DNA of 64,000 nucleotides from Pyxidicoccus parkwaysis (GCF_017301735.1 NZ_CP071090.1:9166001-9230000); one strand, 5' to 3'. Positions 32,350-41,163 are shown, numbered from the stretch's first letter. The notes: generated by a model not told the origin, from the letters alone. Made by a program: numbers and translations.

Positions 32350-33573
32350 TCAGAAGCTCCCGCCGACAATGAGGTGGAGCGCCGTGGAGGAGGACGGGGC
32401 GGCGCCGCCGTTGGCCGGCGCCACGGTGGTGGAGGAAGCCGGGGCGCTGCTCGAGGGCACCACCACCAGCCACACCACGCTGCCGGCCGCCACCGCGCCG
32501 CCTCCGGCGACGAGCGCCGTGGCCAGGTTCGCCTTCGACTGCGCGTCCAGCCGCTCCTTGCGCGTCACGTCGTTGATGCCGTCGCCATTGGCGTCCGTGG
32601 CGCGCTTCTCCACGTCCTTGGCGCTCTTGCCCATGACGAGGCCCACGCCCACCGCCGCCAGACCCACCAGCGTGGTGTAGAGCGCCGGCCGCTTCAGGAT
32701 GGCGGGCATGCTGCTGCCGCCGCTCTTCTTCTTGGACAGGCCCGCCACCGCCTCGTCGGGGCCCTCCGGCGCCGGGCCGGAGATTTCCAACTGCACGTCC
32801 AGGGACTCGCGCGCGCCGGGCTTCAGGTTCAGCGTCTTCGTATAGGTGCTGTACTCGTCCGCGGACACCTCGAGCTGCGCGGGGCCCGGCGGCAGCCGCG
32901 CCTCCACCTCGCCCACGCCGAGGATGCGCTCGCCCACCTTCACCACCGCCGTCTGCACGTTGACGCTCACCTTGAGCACCGCGCGCGGCCGGGCCAGCGC
33001 CATCATCCGGTTGGACAGCTTCGACGCGGCCTCCTTGAGGAAGGCGGCGTCCTTCGGGTTGCGCCCCGTCACCACGTCCTCGTGCACCACGCGCTTGTCG
33101 CGGTCATACGTCCACGCGCGCAGCGTCCAGCCCGCGTCCTCCAGCGACAGCCGCGCGGTGGTGAGCAGGTCCGCGTCCAGCGACTCGGCCGGCTCCGCCA
33201 GGCACGAGTCCTCCGTGCAGCGCACCGCCGCGTCGTAGCCCCTCTCCAGCCGCTCGCGCACATCCTGGAGGTTGGCCCCCAGCGCCACCATGCCCGACGA
33301 CAGGGCCCCGCTCGCCAGCGCCTTCAGCCAGGTGGACGCCTGCTGCGCGCCGGCCCGCTCGGGCGTGTCCAGCCCCAGGAGCACGAAGCGCGGCATCAGC
33401 TCCGTCTTCGGGTCGTCGGCGCGCAGGTCCAGGCCCATGTCACCGGGCTGCTGCGATGTCGGGGAATCACTGCTGAGGTCCAGACCGAGTCCGCCCTGCG
33501 ACTGGGCCCACGCGGGATGTACCCACAACGCGAGCGCCAGCAGGGCGACGGAGGAGGCGGGGGGAATACGCAT
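32350..33573 (-). CDS. Exported PEGA-like envelope protein with C-terminal membrane segments
   Basis: A 407-residue protein with a signal peptide (VALLALALWVHPAWA-QSQ). Residues 55-200 resemble the alpha/beta domain found in many myxobacterial proteins that precedes a PEGA-like beta domain (AVVKVGERILGVGEVEARL ... SADEYSTYTKTL, about 205-255). Two C-terminal hydrophobic stretches follow (TTLVGLAAVGVGLVMG and ATALVAGGGAVAAGSVVWLV). I do not recognise a defined family beyond this. It is the first gene of a two-gene operon and is divergent from the host-attachment-family gene. Confidence 0.72.
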   Translation of the reverse strand: MRIPPASSVALLALALWVHPAWAQSQGGLGLDLSSDSPTSQQPGDMGLDLRADDPKTELMPRFVLLGLDTPERAGAQQASTWLKALASGALSSGMVALGANLQDVRERLERGYDAAVRCTEDSCLAEPAESLDADLLTTARLSLEDAGWTLRAWTYDRDKRVVHEDVVTGRNPKDAAFLKEAASKLSNRMMALARPRAVLKVSVNVQTAVVKVGERILGVGEVEARLPPGPAQLEVSADEYSTYTKTLNLKPGARESLDVQLEISGPAPEGPDEAVAGLSKKKSGGSSMPAILKRPALYTTLVGLAAVGVGLVMGKSAKDVEKRATDANGDGINDVTRKERLDAQSKANLATALVAGGGAVAAGSVVWLVVVPSSSAPASSTTVAPANGGAAPSSSTALHLIVGGSF

Positions 33574-33769
33574 GCTGAACGTTTTACCCCGTCACTCCCC
33601 ACAACGGAACGCTCCTCCAAGAGCAGGCGGCCGGCCGGAATATTCCTCCTCGTCAACCAGGGTGGGACATGGCCGCCTGCCCTGCGCACGGCGGGGGTGA
33701 GGCTCGGTGAAGGAAGCTTGCCGGCCGCCATGCCGGTCCTCATCTCCCTTCCTAAAGGAGAAGAACGAC

Positions 33770-34210
33770 ATGGCGGATGGAACGCTCTGGATTCTCGTGG
33801 GGAACGCGAGCCGTGCGCGGCTCTTCGCGACGGACGCGAAGGCACAGGGGGACTGGCGACTGGTGGAGGAGTTCCAACACGAAGAGAGCCGGGCCAAGGC
33901 CTTCGAGCTGCTCAACCAGCCGGACAACCCCAACGCGGGCACGCTCCACGGCCCGCCCGTGGAGAACGAGCCCAACGGCCGCAAGGTGGTGGAGCATGAC
34001 CGCTTCGCCCGCGAGCTCTCCGACTACCTCGACAAGGGGCATGACCGCCGCGCCTTCGACAAGCTCGTCATCGCGGCGCCTCCTGAATTCCTCGGACGCA
34101 TGCGGCGCTTGCTGAGCTCCCGGGTGAAACAGCGCGTACTGCTGGACGTGGACGCGGACTACTCCAACGTGCCGGCCAGGGACTTGCCTGACCGTGTGCC
34201 CGTCCTCTAG
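33770..34210 (+). CDS. Host-attachment family protein (PF10116)
   Basis: A 146-residue cytoplasmic protein. It shows the family pattern: a WILVGNASRARLF start, the EFQHEESRAKAFEL stretch, a variable middle, a FARELSDYLDKGHDRRAFDKLVI-type helix and strand, and PPEFLGRMRRLL near the C-terminus. The name derives from Agrobacterium genes implicated in attachment to host cells; the fold resembles tRNA-release-factor-like eRF1 domains and the biochemical role is unclear. The start at 33770 follows AAAGGAG with good spacing. It is divergent from the PEGA-like gene. Confidence 0.85.
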   Translation: MADGTLWILVGNASRARLFATDAKAQGDWRLVEEFQHEESRAKAFELLNQPDNPNAGTLHGPPVENEPNGRKVVEHDRFARELSDYLDKGHDRRAFDKLVIAAPPEFLGRMRRLLSSRVKQRVLLDVDADYSNVPARDLPDRVPVL

Positions 34211-34309
34211 GGCGAGCAGGCGCGCAAAGCCGTGCGGTCGCTCGGGGCTCTGGTATAGGGCGGGCGGCAACCTCCTCGGTAAGCCCCCGCCCACCGAGCC
34301 CCGAGTCAC

Positions 34310-36208
34310 ATGTCACATCCCCTCCTCGGCGCCCGCTCGCTGCGCGGGCGCCTGACGTTGTACGTCGCCCTCCTCTCCGTCGTTCCGTTGCTGACGCTCA
34401 ACTGGCTCCAGACGCGCAACGCGCGGCGGATGCTGGAGGAGCAGATTCGCGCGTCGCTGCTCCACGAGGCGGAGGGCGTGAGGGACTTGATGGAGGCGAC
34501 GCTCGCCGAGCGCGAGGCGAGCCTGCGCAACTGGGCGGAGGACACGGACGTGCGCTCCGCGCTGCGCACCGGCAACCTCCAGGCCGCGGACACGCTGCTC
34601 TCGCTGCTCCAGCGCCGCTACCTCACCCTCAACGGCATCGTCCTCTTCAACGACGAGGGCATCGCCGTGTCCGCCAGCATGCCCGCGCTGCGCGACGCGT
34701 ACGCCGCGGACCCGGACCTCGTGCGCAAGAGCCCCTGGTTCCGCGAGGCACAGCAGGGCCGCACCACCGGCGACGGCGTCACCCGCGAGGACCCGGTACT
34801 GGGCGTGCGCGTGCTGTCCCTGGCGGCGCCGGTGAAGGACCCGGCGACGGGCGCTCGCATGGGCGTGTTGATGGCCGCCTTCGACTGGGCCCAGGTGGAT
34901 GAGCTGGTGCGGCCGTCACTCAACCGCGCGGGCCAGCGCGGCTGGATGAGCTTCGCCCTCGCGCTGCACGGCACCGACGGCACGGTGCTCTACGACACGC
35001 GCGGCGAAGGGGCGCGCGGCGACGCGGGGCTCCTGGCCGTGTCCGCCACCAACGGCACGGACGTGCGGGACGTGGGCGACGGCTGGCAATTCGAGGCGCT
35101 GGTGGACCCGGACGAGGCCTACGCACCGGTGGAGCGTGCGCGCACGGAGGCGCTGCTGATGGCCGCGGGCTTCCTCGGGGTGGGCGTGGTGGGCGCGTGG
35201 CTGCTCGCGCGCCGCATCAGCCGGCCGGTGCTGGCCCTGCGCGAGGCGGTGACGCGCATCGTCCGCGAGGGCGACCTCACCCAGGCCATCGACGTGCAGG
35301 CGGACGACGACGAGGTGGGCGAGCTGGCCGGCGCCTTCGGCCAATTGGTGAAGCAACTGCGAGACACCGCGCACAGCCTGCACCAGGGCACCCGCGTGCT
35401 CAGCGAGACGGTGGCGGACCTGCAGGCCGCCGCCGCCCAGCAGGAGCGCAACGTGGCGCGCCAGGCCGCCGCCCTGCAGGAGACGCAGGTGACGGCGCAG
35501 GAAATCAAGCAGACGTCGCTCCTGGCCTCGGAGAAGGCGGACGCGGTGCTGACGGTGGCCGCGCGCGCGGAGGAGGTGGGCCAGGCGGGCGAGGAGGACA
35601 TCCGCGACAGCCTCGGCGGCTTCCAGTCCCTGCTGGCGCAGTCCCGGCAGATGACCGACCGCATCTCCCAACTCAACGAGCGCACGCGCCAGATTGGCGG
35701 GATTACCCAGACGGTGAAGGATTTGGCGGACCAGTCCAACATGCTGGCGCTCAATGCGGCGATTGAGGCGGCGCGCTCGGGCGAGCACGGCAAGGGCTTT
35801 GGCGTGGTGGCGCGTGAAATCCGCAGCCTCGCGGACCAGTCCATCGACTCCACGGTGCGGGTGCGCGACATCCTCAACGAGCTGGGCAACGCCATCCTCT
35901 CCACCGCGCGGATGACGGAGGCGGGCCACGCGCGCGTGGAGGCGGGCCTGGAGCAGGTGCGCAGCAGCGGGGAGCGACTGAAGGAGCTGGCCACCATCAT
36001 CCGGGACAACGCCGCGGCGGTGAGGCAGATTGCCGGCGCGGTGGCCCAGCAGAACGCGGGCATCTCCCAAATCTTCGGCGCGGTGACGGACCTGTCCTCG
36101 ATGATGAACGACACCCAGCAGGGCCTGGCGGCCACGACGCGAGCGGCGACGCACCTGCGCGAGGTGTCCGAGCAGATGCAGGCCGTGGCGCGCGCCTACC
36201 GAATCTGA
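34310..36208 (+). CDS. Methyl-accepting chemotaxis protein with periplasmic Cache-like sensor
   Basis: A 632-residue chemoreceptor. TM1 (LTLYVALLSVVPLLTLNWL), a periplasmic double-Cache-like region (about 40-275), TM2 (ALLMAAGFLGVGVVGAWLL, about 280), HAMP (ISRPVLALREAVTRI ...), then a long coiled coil. The conserved signalling tip lies around residues 470-515 (NMLALNAAIEAARSGEHGKG). It should relay an external signal to CheA/CheW arrays. No CheR/CheB tether pentapeptide is seen at the C-terminus, and no che genes are in the window. HAD and glycosyltransferase genes follow closely. Confidence 0.93.
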   Translation: MSHPLLGARSLRGRLTLYVALLSVVPLLTLNWLQTRNARRMLEEQIRASLLHEAEGVRDLMEATLAEREASLRNWAEDTDVRSALRTGNLQAADTLLSLLQRRYLTLNGIVLFNDEGIAVSASMPALRDAYAADPDLVRKSPWFREAQQGRTTGDGVTREDPVLGVRVLSLAAPVKDPATGARMGVLMAAFDWAQVDELVRPSLNRAGQRGWMSFALALHGTDGTVLYDTRGEGARGDAGLLAVSATNGTDVRDVGDGWQFEALVDPDEAYAPVERARTEALLMAAGFLGVGVVGAWLLARRISRPVLALREAVTRIVREGDLTQAIDVQADDDEVGELAGAFGQLVKQLRDTAHSLHQGTRVLSETVADLQAAAAQQERNVARQAAALQETQVTAQEIKQTSLLASEKADAVLTVAARAEEVGQAGEEDIRDSLGGFQSLLAQSRQMTDRISQLNERTRQIGGITQTVKDLADQSNMLALNAAIEAARSGEHGKGFGVVAREIRSLADQSIDSTVRVRDILNELGNAILSTARMTEAGHARVEAGLEQVRSSGERLKELATIIRDNAAAVRQIAGAVAQQNAGISQIFGAVTDLSSMMNDTQQGLAATTRAATHLREVSEQMQAVARAYRI

Positions 36209-36218
36209 AGGAGGCTTC

Positions 36219-36818
36219 ATGGCGGCGGTGAAGGCGGTGCTGTTGGATTTGGGCAACGTCCTCGTCTTCCATGACAACGCGCGGCTCTTCACGCGGCTGG
36301 GCGCGCGAGCGGGGCTGTCCGGCCCGGAGGTGGGCCAGCGGCTCACCGGCGCGGGCTGGACGGCCGCCAACCGGGGACTGATGGACGCCGAGGGCATCCG
36401 CCAGGACGTGTGCCGTGCGCTCGGCGTGGACCTGCCCATGGCGGAGTTCGCGCCCCTGTGGAGCAGCCACTTCACGCTGCACACGGCGGTGCTGCCGCGC
36501 GTGGAGGGGCTGGTGGGCCGGGTGAAGCTGGGGCTGGTGTCCAACACCAACGCGCTCCACGCCGCATTCCTGAGACCGCTGTTGCCCGTCCTCCAGCGCT
36601 TCGACAGCGTGGTGCTGAGCTGCGAGGTGGGCCACGTGAAGCCGGAGCCGGAAATCTACCGGCGCGCACTGGAGGACGTGGGCTGCGCGCCGCACGAGGC
36701 CGCCTTCTTCGATGACCTCCAGGAGTTCGTGGATGCGGCCAACGGGCTGGGCCTGCGCGGCCACCTCTTCACCACCGCGGACGCCTTCGACGCGCAGTTG
36801 AAGGGGCTGGGGCTGTGA
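36219..36818 (+). CDS. HAD-superfamily hydrolase
   Basis: A 199-residue HAD enzyme. Motif I is LLDLGNVLV (nucleophile Asp; the usual second Asp is replaced by Gly, as in YihX-like and epoxide-hydrolase-N-like members), motif II is LVSNTN, the motif III Lys is in GHVKPEPEIY, and motif IV is FFDDLQEFV. It is a small cap-type phosphatase or haloacid-type hydrolase of unknown substrate. It starts 10 nt after the chemoreceptor stop. Its stop overlaps the GTG start of the glycosyltransferase (GTGA). Confidence 0.87.
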   Translation: MAAVKAVLLDLGNVLVFHDNARLFTRLGARAGLSGPEVGQRLTGAGWTAANRGLMDAEGIRQDVCRALGVDLPMAEFAPLWSSHFTLHTAVLPRVEGLVGRVKLGLVSNTNALHAAFLRPLLPVLQRFDSVVLSCEVGHVKPEPEIYRRALEDVGCAPHEAAFFDDLQEFVDAANGLGLRGHLFTTADAFDAQLKGLGL

Positions 36819-37639
36819 AGCTCGGCGGCTACGTCCTGCACCGCGACAACCGGGACACGCTGGAGCCGTGTCTGCGGGGACTGTTGGCTCTCTGTGACGA
36901 CGTGGTGGCGCTGGACTCCGGCGCCACGGACGGCTCGGCGGAACTGGTGCGCTCGCTGGGGGCGCGCTCGGTGCCGCATGCGTGGCGCGGCTACGGGGCG
37001 GCGCGCGAGGCCGCGGTGGCCGCGCTGGCGCCGTGTGACTACGTCTTCTTCCTCGACTCGGACGAGTCGCTGTCGCCGGAGGCGGTGGAGGCGCTGCGCG
37101 CGTGGAAGGCATCGTCGCCCTCGGAGGCCGTGTACAGGCTGCCCCGGCGCGACTGGGCGGAGCTGGACGGGCACCGCTTCCTCTTCCGCACCCAGTGGCG
37201 CGCGCGACTGGTGCGCCGGGACAGGGCCGTGTGGAAGGCGGAGCAGATTGTCCACGAGGCGCTGCCGAAGATGCCGGGCGGCCGCGTGCAGGCGCCCATC
37301 GAGCACCGCTTCGCGACGTCAGTGGCGAAGCGCTCGGCGAAGGAGGAGCGGTACGCGCTGCTCTGGGCGCTGCGTGCGCACGCGGAGCGGCGGCCGCTGA
37401 AGCCCGTGGGCGTGCAGCGCGTGGCGTCCTGGGTGCGCGACTGCATGCTGAAGGGGGCGTTGTTCCGCGGCGGCGCGGATGCGTCCCGCCTCGCGTGGGC
37501 GGTGGCGGGCTACCACGCCGCGAAGTACGCGTACCTGCGCGAGCTGAGGCAGGGCCGCTACCCGGAGCTGGCGCGGGCCTACGCGCAGGGACGCTACGAC
37601 GAGGTCTTCACCCGCGTGCGTGAGGGCGCGCTGGGCTGA
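36815..37639 (+). CDS. Family 2 glycosyltransferase (WaaE/KdtX-like)
   Basis: A 274-residue GT-A glycosyltransferase. It has the opening GGYVLHRDNRDTLEPCL, DSGATDGSAEL, and the metal-binding FLDSDES motif near residue 75. The C-terminal region (EERYALLWALRAHAERR; GYHAAKYAYLRELR) matches LPS-core beta-1,4-glucosyltransferase-like enzymes. It probably transfers sugar to an envelope glycan. Start is GTG overlapping the HAD stop. A degraded copy of its last ten codons lies just downstream at 37660-37692. Confidence 0.87.
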   Translation: MKLGGYVLHRDNRDTLEPCLRGLLALCDDVVALDSGATDGSAELVRSLGARSVPHAWRGYGAAREAAVAALAPCDYVFFLDSDESLSPEAVEALRAWKASSPSEAVYRLPRRDWAELDGHRFLFRTQWRARLVRRDRAVWKAEQIVHEALPKMPGGRVQAPIEHRFATSVAKRSAKEERYALLWALRAHAERRPLKPVGVQRVASWVRDCMLKGALFRGGADASRLAWAVAGYHAAKYAYLRELRQGRYPELARAYAQGRYDEVFTRVREGALG

Positions 37640-37692
37640 AGGCGGCAACCACAGCGCCTTTCACGCACGTGCGCGAGGGCTCGTTGGGCTGA
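37607..37692 (+). repeat. Duplicated 3' end of the glycosyltransferase gene
   Basis: 37607-37639 encodes FTRVREGALG-stop. 37660-37692 encodes FTHVREGSLG-stop in its own frame, with a 53-nt period. The second copy lies after the true stop. It looks like a decayed tandem duplication of the gene tail. Confidence 0.7.
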
Positions 37693-37693
37693 A

Positions 37694-37716
37694 GGCCGCG
37701 CCGCTCGAGCGCGGCC
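37694..37716. terminator. Terminator hairpin between convergent genes
   Basis: GGCCGCGC (37694-37701) pairs perfectly with GCGCGGCC (37709-37716) around a 7-nt loop. It stands between the glycosyltransferase and the convergent GST gene. Confidence 0.6.
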
Positions 37717-37729
37717 TCCCGCCGGAGCG

Positions 37730-38389
37730 TCACTCGTACTTGGCGATGGGCTTCTCGAGCTTCCCCGCCTCGGTCCACTTCTGGAGGGACGGCAGGGCGA
37801 GCACCGCGTCGCGGTACGCCGCGCACACTGCGTCCAGCTCCACGCCATACGTGACGAAGCGCGTGACGACGGGCGCGTAGAAGGCATCCGCGATGGAGAA
37901 CTTCCCGAAGAGGAAGGGGCCGCCCTGGCCGAAGCGGGAGCGGCAGTCCTTCCAGATGGCCTGGATGCGAGCGATGTCCTCCGCCACGCCGGGCGCGCGG
38001 CCCTGCCCCGGCTTGCGCGCGCGGATGTTCATGCTCATGTGGTTGCGCAGCGCCATGAAGCCCGAGTGCATCTCCGCCGTCACCGAGCGCGCCACCGCGC
38101 GGGCCGCCTTGTCCTCCGGCCACAGGTGCGCCTCGGGGAAGGTCTCCGCGAGGTACTCGCAGATGGCCAGCGAGTCCCAGATGGACAGCTCGCCGTGCTT
38201 CAGCAGCGGCACGCGCGCGCTGGGCGAGTGCTGGAGGATTTTCTCGGTGGAGTCCGGCTCCCCGAGCTGAATCACCACTTCCTGGAAGGGCTGCCCGGTG
38301 TGGGCCAGCGCCAGGTAGGGGCGGAGGGACCAGGACGAGTAGTTCTTCGTACCGACGACGAGCGTGAGCGGGGACGAGGACTGGGGCAT
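37730..38389 (-). CDS. Glutathione S-transferase family protein
   Basis: A 219-residue cytoplasmic GST. The N-terminal thioredoxin-like domain has GTKNYSSWSLRPYL (candidate catalytic Ser), the cis-Pro VPLL and the glutathione-binding WDSLAICEYLAE. The all-helical C-terminal domain ends with a SLQKWTEAG segment. The start codon lies only a few nucleotides from the 3' end of the group II intron, so the intron occupies its 5' leader and any native ribosome-binding site there has been displaced. Confidence 0.88.
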   Translation of the reverse strand: MPQSSSPLTLVVGTKNYSSWSLRPYLALAHTGQPFQEVVIQLGEPDSTEKILQHSPSARVPLLKHGELSIWDSLAICEYLAETFPEAHLWPEDKAARAVARSVTAEMHSGFMALRNHMSMNIRARKPGQGRAPGVAEDIARIQAIWKDCRSRFGQGGPFLFGKFSIADAFYAPVVTRFVTYGVELDAVCAAYRDAVLALPSLQKWTEAGKLEKPIAKYE

Positions 38390-38394
38390 TGGTA

Positions 38395-40412
38395 GATGGG
38401 TGGCGCGGTGACGCTCAGGCGTTCCGTTTCCACCCGCCTCCTTTCAAACCGTGCATGCGGATTTCCCGCACACGGCTTAACGATGGTTGTTCACGATGCA
38501 GCTTGCACGGCTTGGGGTAGCGGATGGTTCCGCGCAACCGGTGCAGGCCATGCCCCTCAAACCACTCACGCGTCCAGTGCTTCGCCTGTCCGGGCCGCAA
38601 CTTGCGCCCATATCGGCGGACCATGAAGCGTGTCAGCCTCCGCTCCACGTACTTGTCGAGCTGGGCGAATTTCCGGGCCGCGTTCCCGGTGCGGAAGTAA
38701 TTGCCCCATCCTCGGAGCACAGGGTTCAGGGCAGCAATGACCACTCGCACGTCCTTCACCCCGCCGTGCTTCGCGTCCGTCAGCTCCTTCGTCCTGGCTC
38801 TCACCCGCACCATGCTTCTCTTCGAGGGCCACCGTTGAAGGTAGAAGCGGCGTATCCGCTTCTGCTCCCACAGCTTCCCCGACATCCGCTTGTGCAGGTG
38901 GCAGCCCAGGAAGTCGAAGCCTTCCTTCCCGTCGCTTAGCCCCACCCTCCGCGTCTTCTCCGGGTGCAGCGTCAGCTTCAACCGCGCGAAGAGACTTCTG
39001 ACTCTCCGCTCGGCCTCCTCGACTGCCTCGCGGTCCTTGCACAGCACCACGAAGTCATCCGCGTACCTCACCAGCTCGCCCACCCGCGCGTGCTGGCGCT
39101 GCCATTCGGAGTCGAAGTCGTGCAGGTAGATGTTGGAGAGCAACGGGGAGATGACTCCTCCCTGCGGCGTCCCAGAGACTGTCTCGGAGTGCCGGCCCTC
39201 CTCCATCACCCCTGCGCGGAGCCAGCCACGCACCAGCTTGAGGACCCTCCGGTCGCAGACACGCGCTTGCACCCGCTCCATCAGCAGCCCCTGGTCGAGG
39301 CTCCCGAAGTAGTCGCGGATGTCTGCATCCAGCACGAAGTCCCACCCGCCATTGGCCTTCTCGCGGATGACCTCCAGCGCCTGCAACGTGCCGAGGCGAG
39401 GCCGGAAGCCGAAGGAGACGGGCAGGAAGTCCGCCTCGAATATCGGCTCCAGCACCCACTTCGCCGCCATCTGCGCGACGCGGTCCTTGACCGTCGGAAT
39501 CCCCAACGGCCGCAGCTTCCCGTCCGCCTTGGGGATGTACCGCCTGAGTACCGGCGGGGGCCGGTACCTGCCTGCGTGGAGCGCGTCTTGAAGCTCGCTC
39601 AGCAACTTCTCGACGCCGTACTGCGCCACCGCCTCCAGCGTGACGCCATCCACGCCAGCGGCGCCCTTGTTGCGTTGCACCCGCCTCCACGCTTCCCACA
39701 GGACGTCACTCCGGTGGATTCGGTCATACAGCGCATGGAAGCGGCGTCCCTTCTGCTGCTTGGCTGCGACGTAGAGCTTCCTCTGGAGTCGTCGGACTTT
39801 CTCATCCGGCCCTGGCCGGACGGGGTGGTTGGGCCCGTGTGTCCGGACCATGCCCTCGCCCTTACCTCCCGTTGAAGCGTCACCAAAGCAGGGCCCCTTC
39901 CCTCCGGAGGCGTTATTCGTCGCCTCCCTCCTCGGTACTACGAGCCCCTCGGACTCCCGCTGCGCTCCGCTCGCTTTCGCCTTCGGCTTATACGCGCGGC
40001 CCTCGCCGGACGTCGGCTGCGCAGACGGGCCTCTCGTGTTCCGCACCCTTCCTTCAACGCGTGCTGCGCCCTCTACCCCGCCGAGACTCCGCGCGTATCC
40101 GGACTTGCCCGCGCTTCGCATGGCCTTCGCCGCGACATGCTCGGCTCGGCTCTCGGATTGTGAGTGTGACGAGGCGGCAGGCTTCACTTCGTGTTGCGGC
40201 CCGCGTTGTTGCTCCCCTCCCACGGCTTTCGCCGTGGAGGGCTTTTGACACCACGCTTCACCTTCGGGCCTCTCGACCCTCGGTGGTGGTCTGCTACCGG
40301 GCTCTCCGGCGATTACCCGTACGGGACTTTCACCCGCTGGAACGGTGCAGCATGGCACGCCTTCTTCGTCGGGACTCCCCGTCGGAACTACGGCTGTGCC
40401 TTCACGACGCAC
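38395..40412 (-). mobile_element. Group II intron with maturase ORF
   Basis: A retroelement of about 2.0 kb on the minus strand. Domain V is clear at 38446-38479 (AAGCCGTG pairing with CACGGTTT, catalytic AGC, GAAA-type loop). A domain VI-like hairpin spans 38398-38435. The 5' end is placed at GTGCG (40412), although a GTGCC at 40424 is possible. A GGGTGAAAGTCCC element lies in the 5' RNA domains. It encodes an RT/maturase but no HNH endonuclease was seen. It sits between the cyclase-like gene and the GST, downstream of a terminator-like hairpin. Boundaries are uncertain by about 10 nt. Confidence 0.85.
38415..39851 (-). CDS. ltrA: Group II intron reverse transcriptase/maturase
   Basis: A 478-residue intron-encoded protein that splices and mobilises its intron. 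RT motifs: NKGAAGVDGVT, a GKLRPLGIPTVKDR segment, FGFRPRLGT, SGTPQGGVISPLLSNIYL (21 with flanks; core PQGGVISPLLSN) and YADD in VRYADDFVVLC. A maturase/thumb X domain follows (WGNYFRTGNA). No HNH motif is visible. Start 39851 was chosen at the MVRTHGPN codon with purine-rich GAGGGC upstream; the open frame continues upstream to 40424 but that part is intron RNA. The frame also runs through domain V and stops inside domain VI. Confidence 0.9.
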   Translation of the reverse strand: MVRTHGPNHPVRPGPDEKVRRLQRKLYVAAKQQKGRRFHALYDRIHRSDVLWEAWRRVQRNKGAAGVDGVTLEAVAQYGVEKLLSELQDALHAGRYRPPPVLRRYIPKADGKLRPLGIPTVKDRVAQMAAKWVLEPIFEADFLPVSFGFRPRLGTLQALEVIREKANGGWDFVLDADIRDYFGSLDQGLLMERVQARVCDRRVLKLVRGWLRAGVMEEGRHSETVSGTPQGGVISPLLSNIYLHDFDSEWQRQHARVGELVRYADDFVVLCKDREAVEEAERRVRSLFARLKLTLHPEKTRRVGLSDGKEGFDFLGCHLHKRMSGKLWEQKRIRRFYLQRWPSKRSMVRVRARTKELTDAKHGGVKDVRVVIAALNPVLRGWGNYFRTGNAARKFAQLDKYVERRLTRFMVRRYGRKLRPGQAKHWTREWFEGHGLHRLRGTIRYPKPCKLHREQPSLSRVREIRMHGLKGGGWKRNA

Positions 40413-40440
40413 CATGCGCGGCACCCTAACCCCGTCCGGC

Positions 40441-40454
40441 CCCGCATGCGCGGG
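40441..40454 (-). terminator. Short hairpin after the cyclase-like gene
   Basis: CCCGC-ATGC-GCGGG, 3 nt after the stop at 40457 and about 29 nt upstream of the intron 5' end on the minus strand. It is terminator-like, which is notable because some group II introns insert downstream of terminators. Confidence 0.4.
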
Positions 40455-40456
40455 CT

Positions 40457-41056
40457 TCAGTTCGCCGGCTCCCCACGGCCCAACAACGAGCGCATCCGGC
40501 TGAACAACGTCACGCGGTTGCGACGCTCCGGCGGGTCGATGCGGTAGACGGCCACCGGCAGGCGGATGTTCTTCATCTCCCCGCGCCCCAGCCGCACCGG
40601 CGGCTTGGGCAGCCGGCCCTCCACCTGCCGCGCCACCGTCTCGCTGACGTAGAGCGTGCCGGGCCGGGCCAGCGCCTCGATTCGCGCGGCCAGGTTGACG
40701 CCCTCGCCGAACACGTCGCCGTCGCGGTGCACCACCATGCCCAGGTGCACGCCCACGCGCAGCACCATGCGCCGCTCCGCTCCGACGCCGCCGTTGCGCG
40801 CCGCCAGCGTGCAGTGCAACTCCAGCCCGAAGTCCACCGCGGCCGGCCCGCCCTCGAACTCCAGCAGGAAGCCGTCCTCCAACCGCTTCACCTCGCGCCC
40901 GCCATGGCGCGGCAACAACTCGCGCACCAGCGACGCGTGCTCGTCACGCAATAGCTGTTGAAGCGCGTCATCGCGCCACGAGTCCCGCCCCGGGCCTTCG
41001 ATGCCCGTGAACAGGATGGCCGATAGCTTCCTGGGTTCCGGTGCCTCCATCACCAT
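40457..41056 (-). CDS. Class III nucleotidyl cyclase homology-domain protein lacking one metal Asp
   Basis: A 199-residue protein made almost entirely of a cyclase homology domain (KLSAILFTGIEGPG at residue 9; LEDGFLLEF near 58; GDVFGEGVNLAARIEAL near 114). The first metal-binding Asp, normally FTDIEGF, is Gly here (FTGIEGP), while the second (ED) is kept. Cyclase activity is therefore doubtful; it may bind nucleotide or act as a pseudo-cyclase. No sensor domain is attached. It lies downstream of the kinase-lipoprotein operon and upstream of the intron. Confidence 0.8.
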   Translation of the reverse strand: MVMEAPEPRKLSAILFTGIEGPGRDSWRDDALQQLLRDEHASLVRELLPRHGGREVKRLEDGFLLEFEGGPAAVDFGLELHCTLAARNGGVGAERRMVLRVGVHLGMVVHRDGDVFGEGVNLAARIEALARPGTLYVSETVARQVEGRLPKPPVRLGRGEMKNIRLPVAVYRIDPPERRNRVTLFSRMRSLLGRGEPAN

Positions 41057-41123
41057 CGCTCAGCTCCCCTCCCCCCGGCACAGACGGTGGACGACGTTAC
41101 TTCAGTTGCTCCACGACGGGGTC

Positions 41124-41163
41124 CCCGGTCCCAGCCGAGCCCCCCGTCCCGGCTGGGACCGGG
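41124..41163. terminator. Perfect 14-bp stem-loop
   Basis: CCCGGTCCCAGCCG (41124-41137) pairs perfectly with CGGCTGGGACCGGG (41150-41163) across a 12-nt loop. It may terminate the operon ending at 41450 or lie in the leader of the cyclase-like gene 68 nt away. Confidence 0.5.

Noticed and set aside
38415..39851. Second retron or diversity-generating RT
   Set aside because: It has YADD but lacks NAxxH and VTG and carries a maturase X domain followed by domain V of a group II intron.
39852..40424. N-terminal extension of the intron maturase
   Set aside because: The frame is open, but the region has intron RNA features (a GTGAAAGTCCC element and the GTGCG 5' end) and no protein similarity. RT homology starts near 39851.
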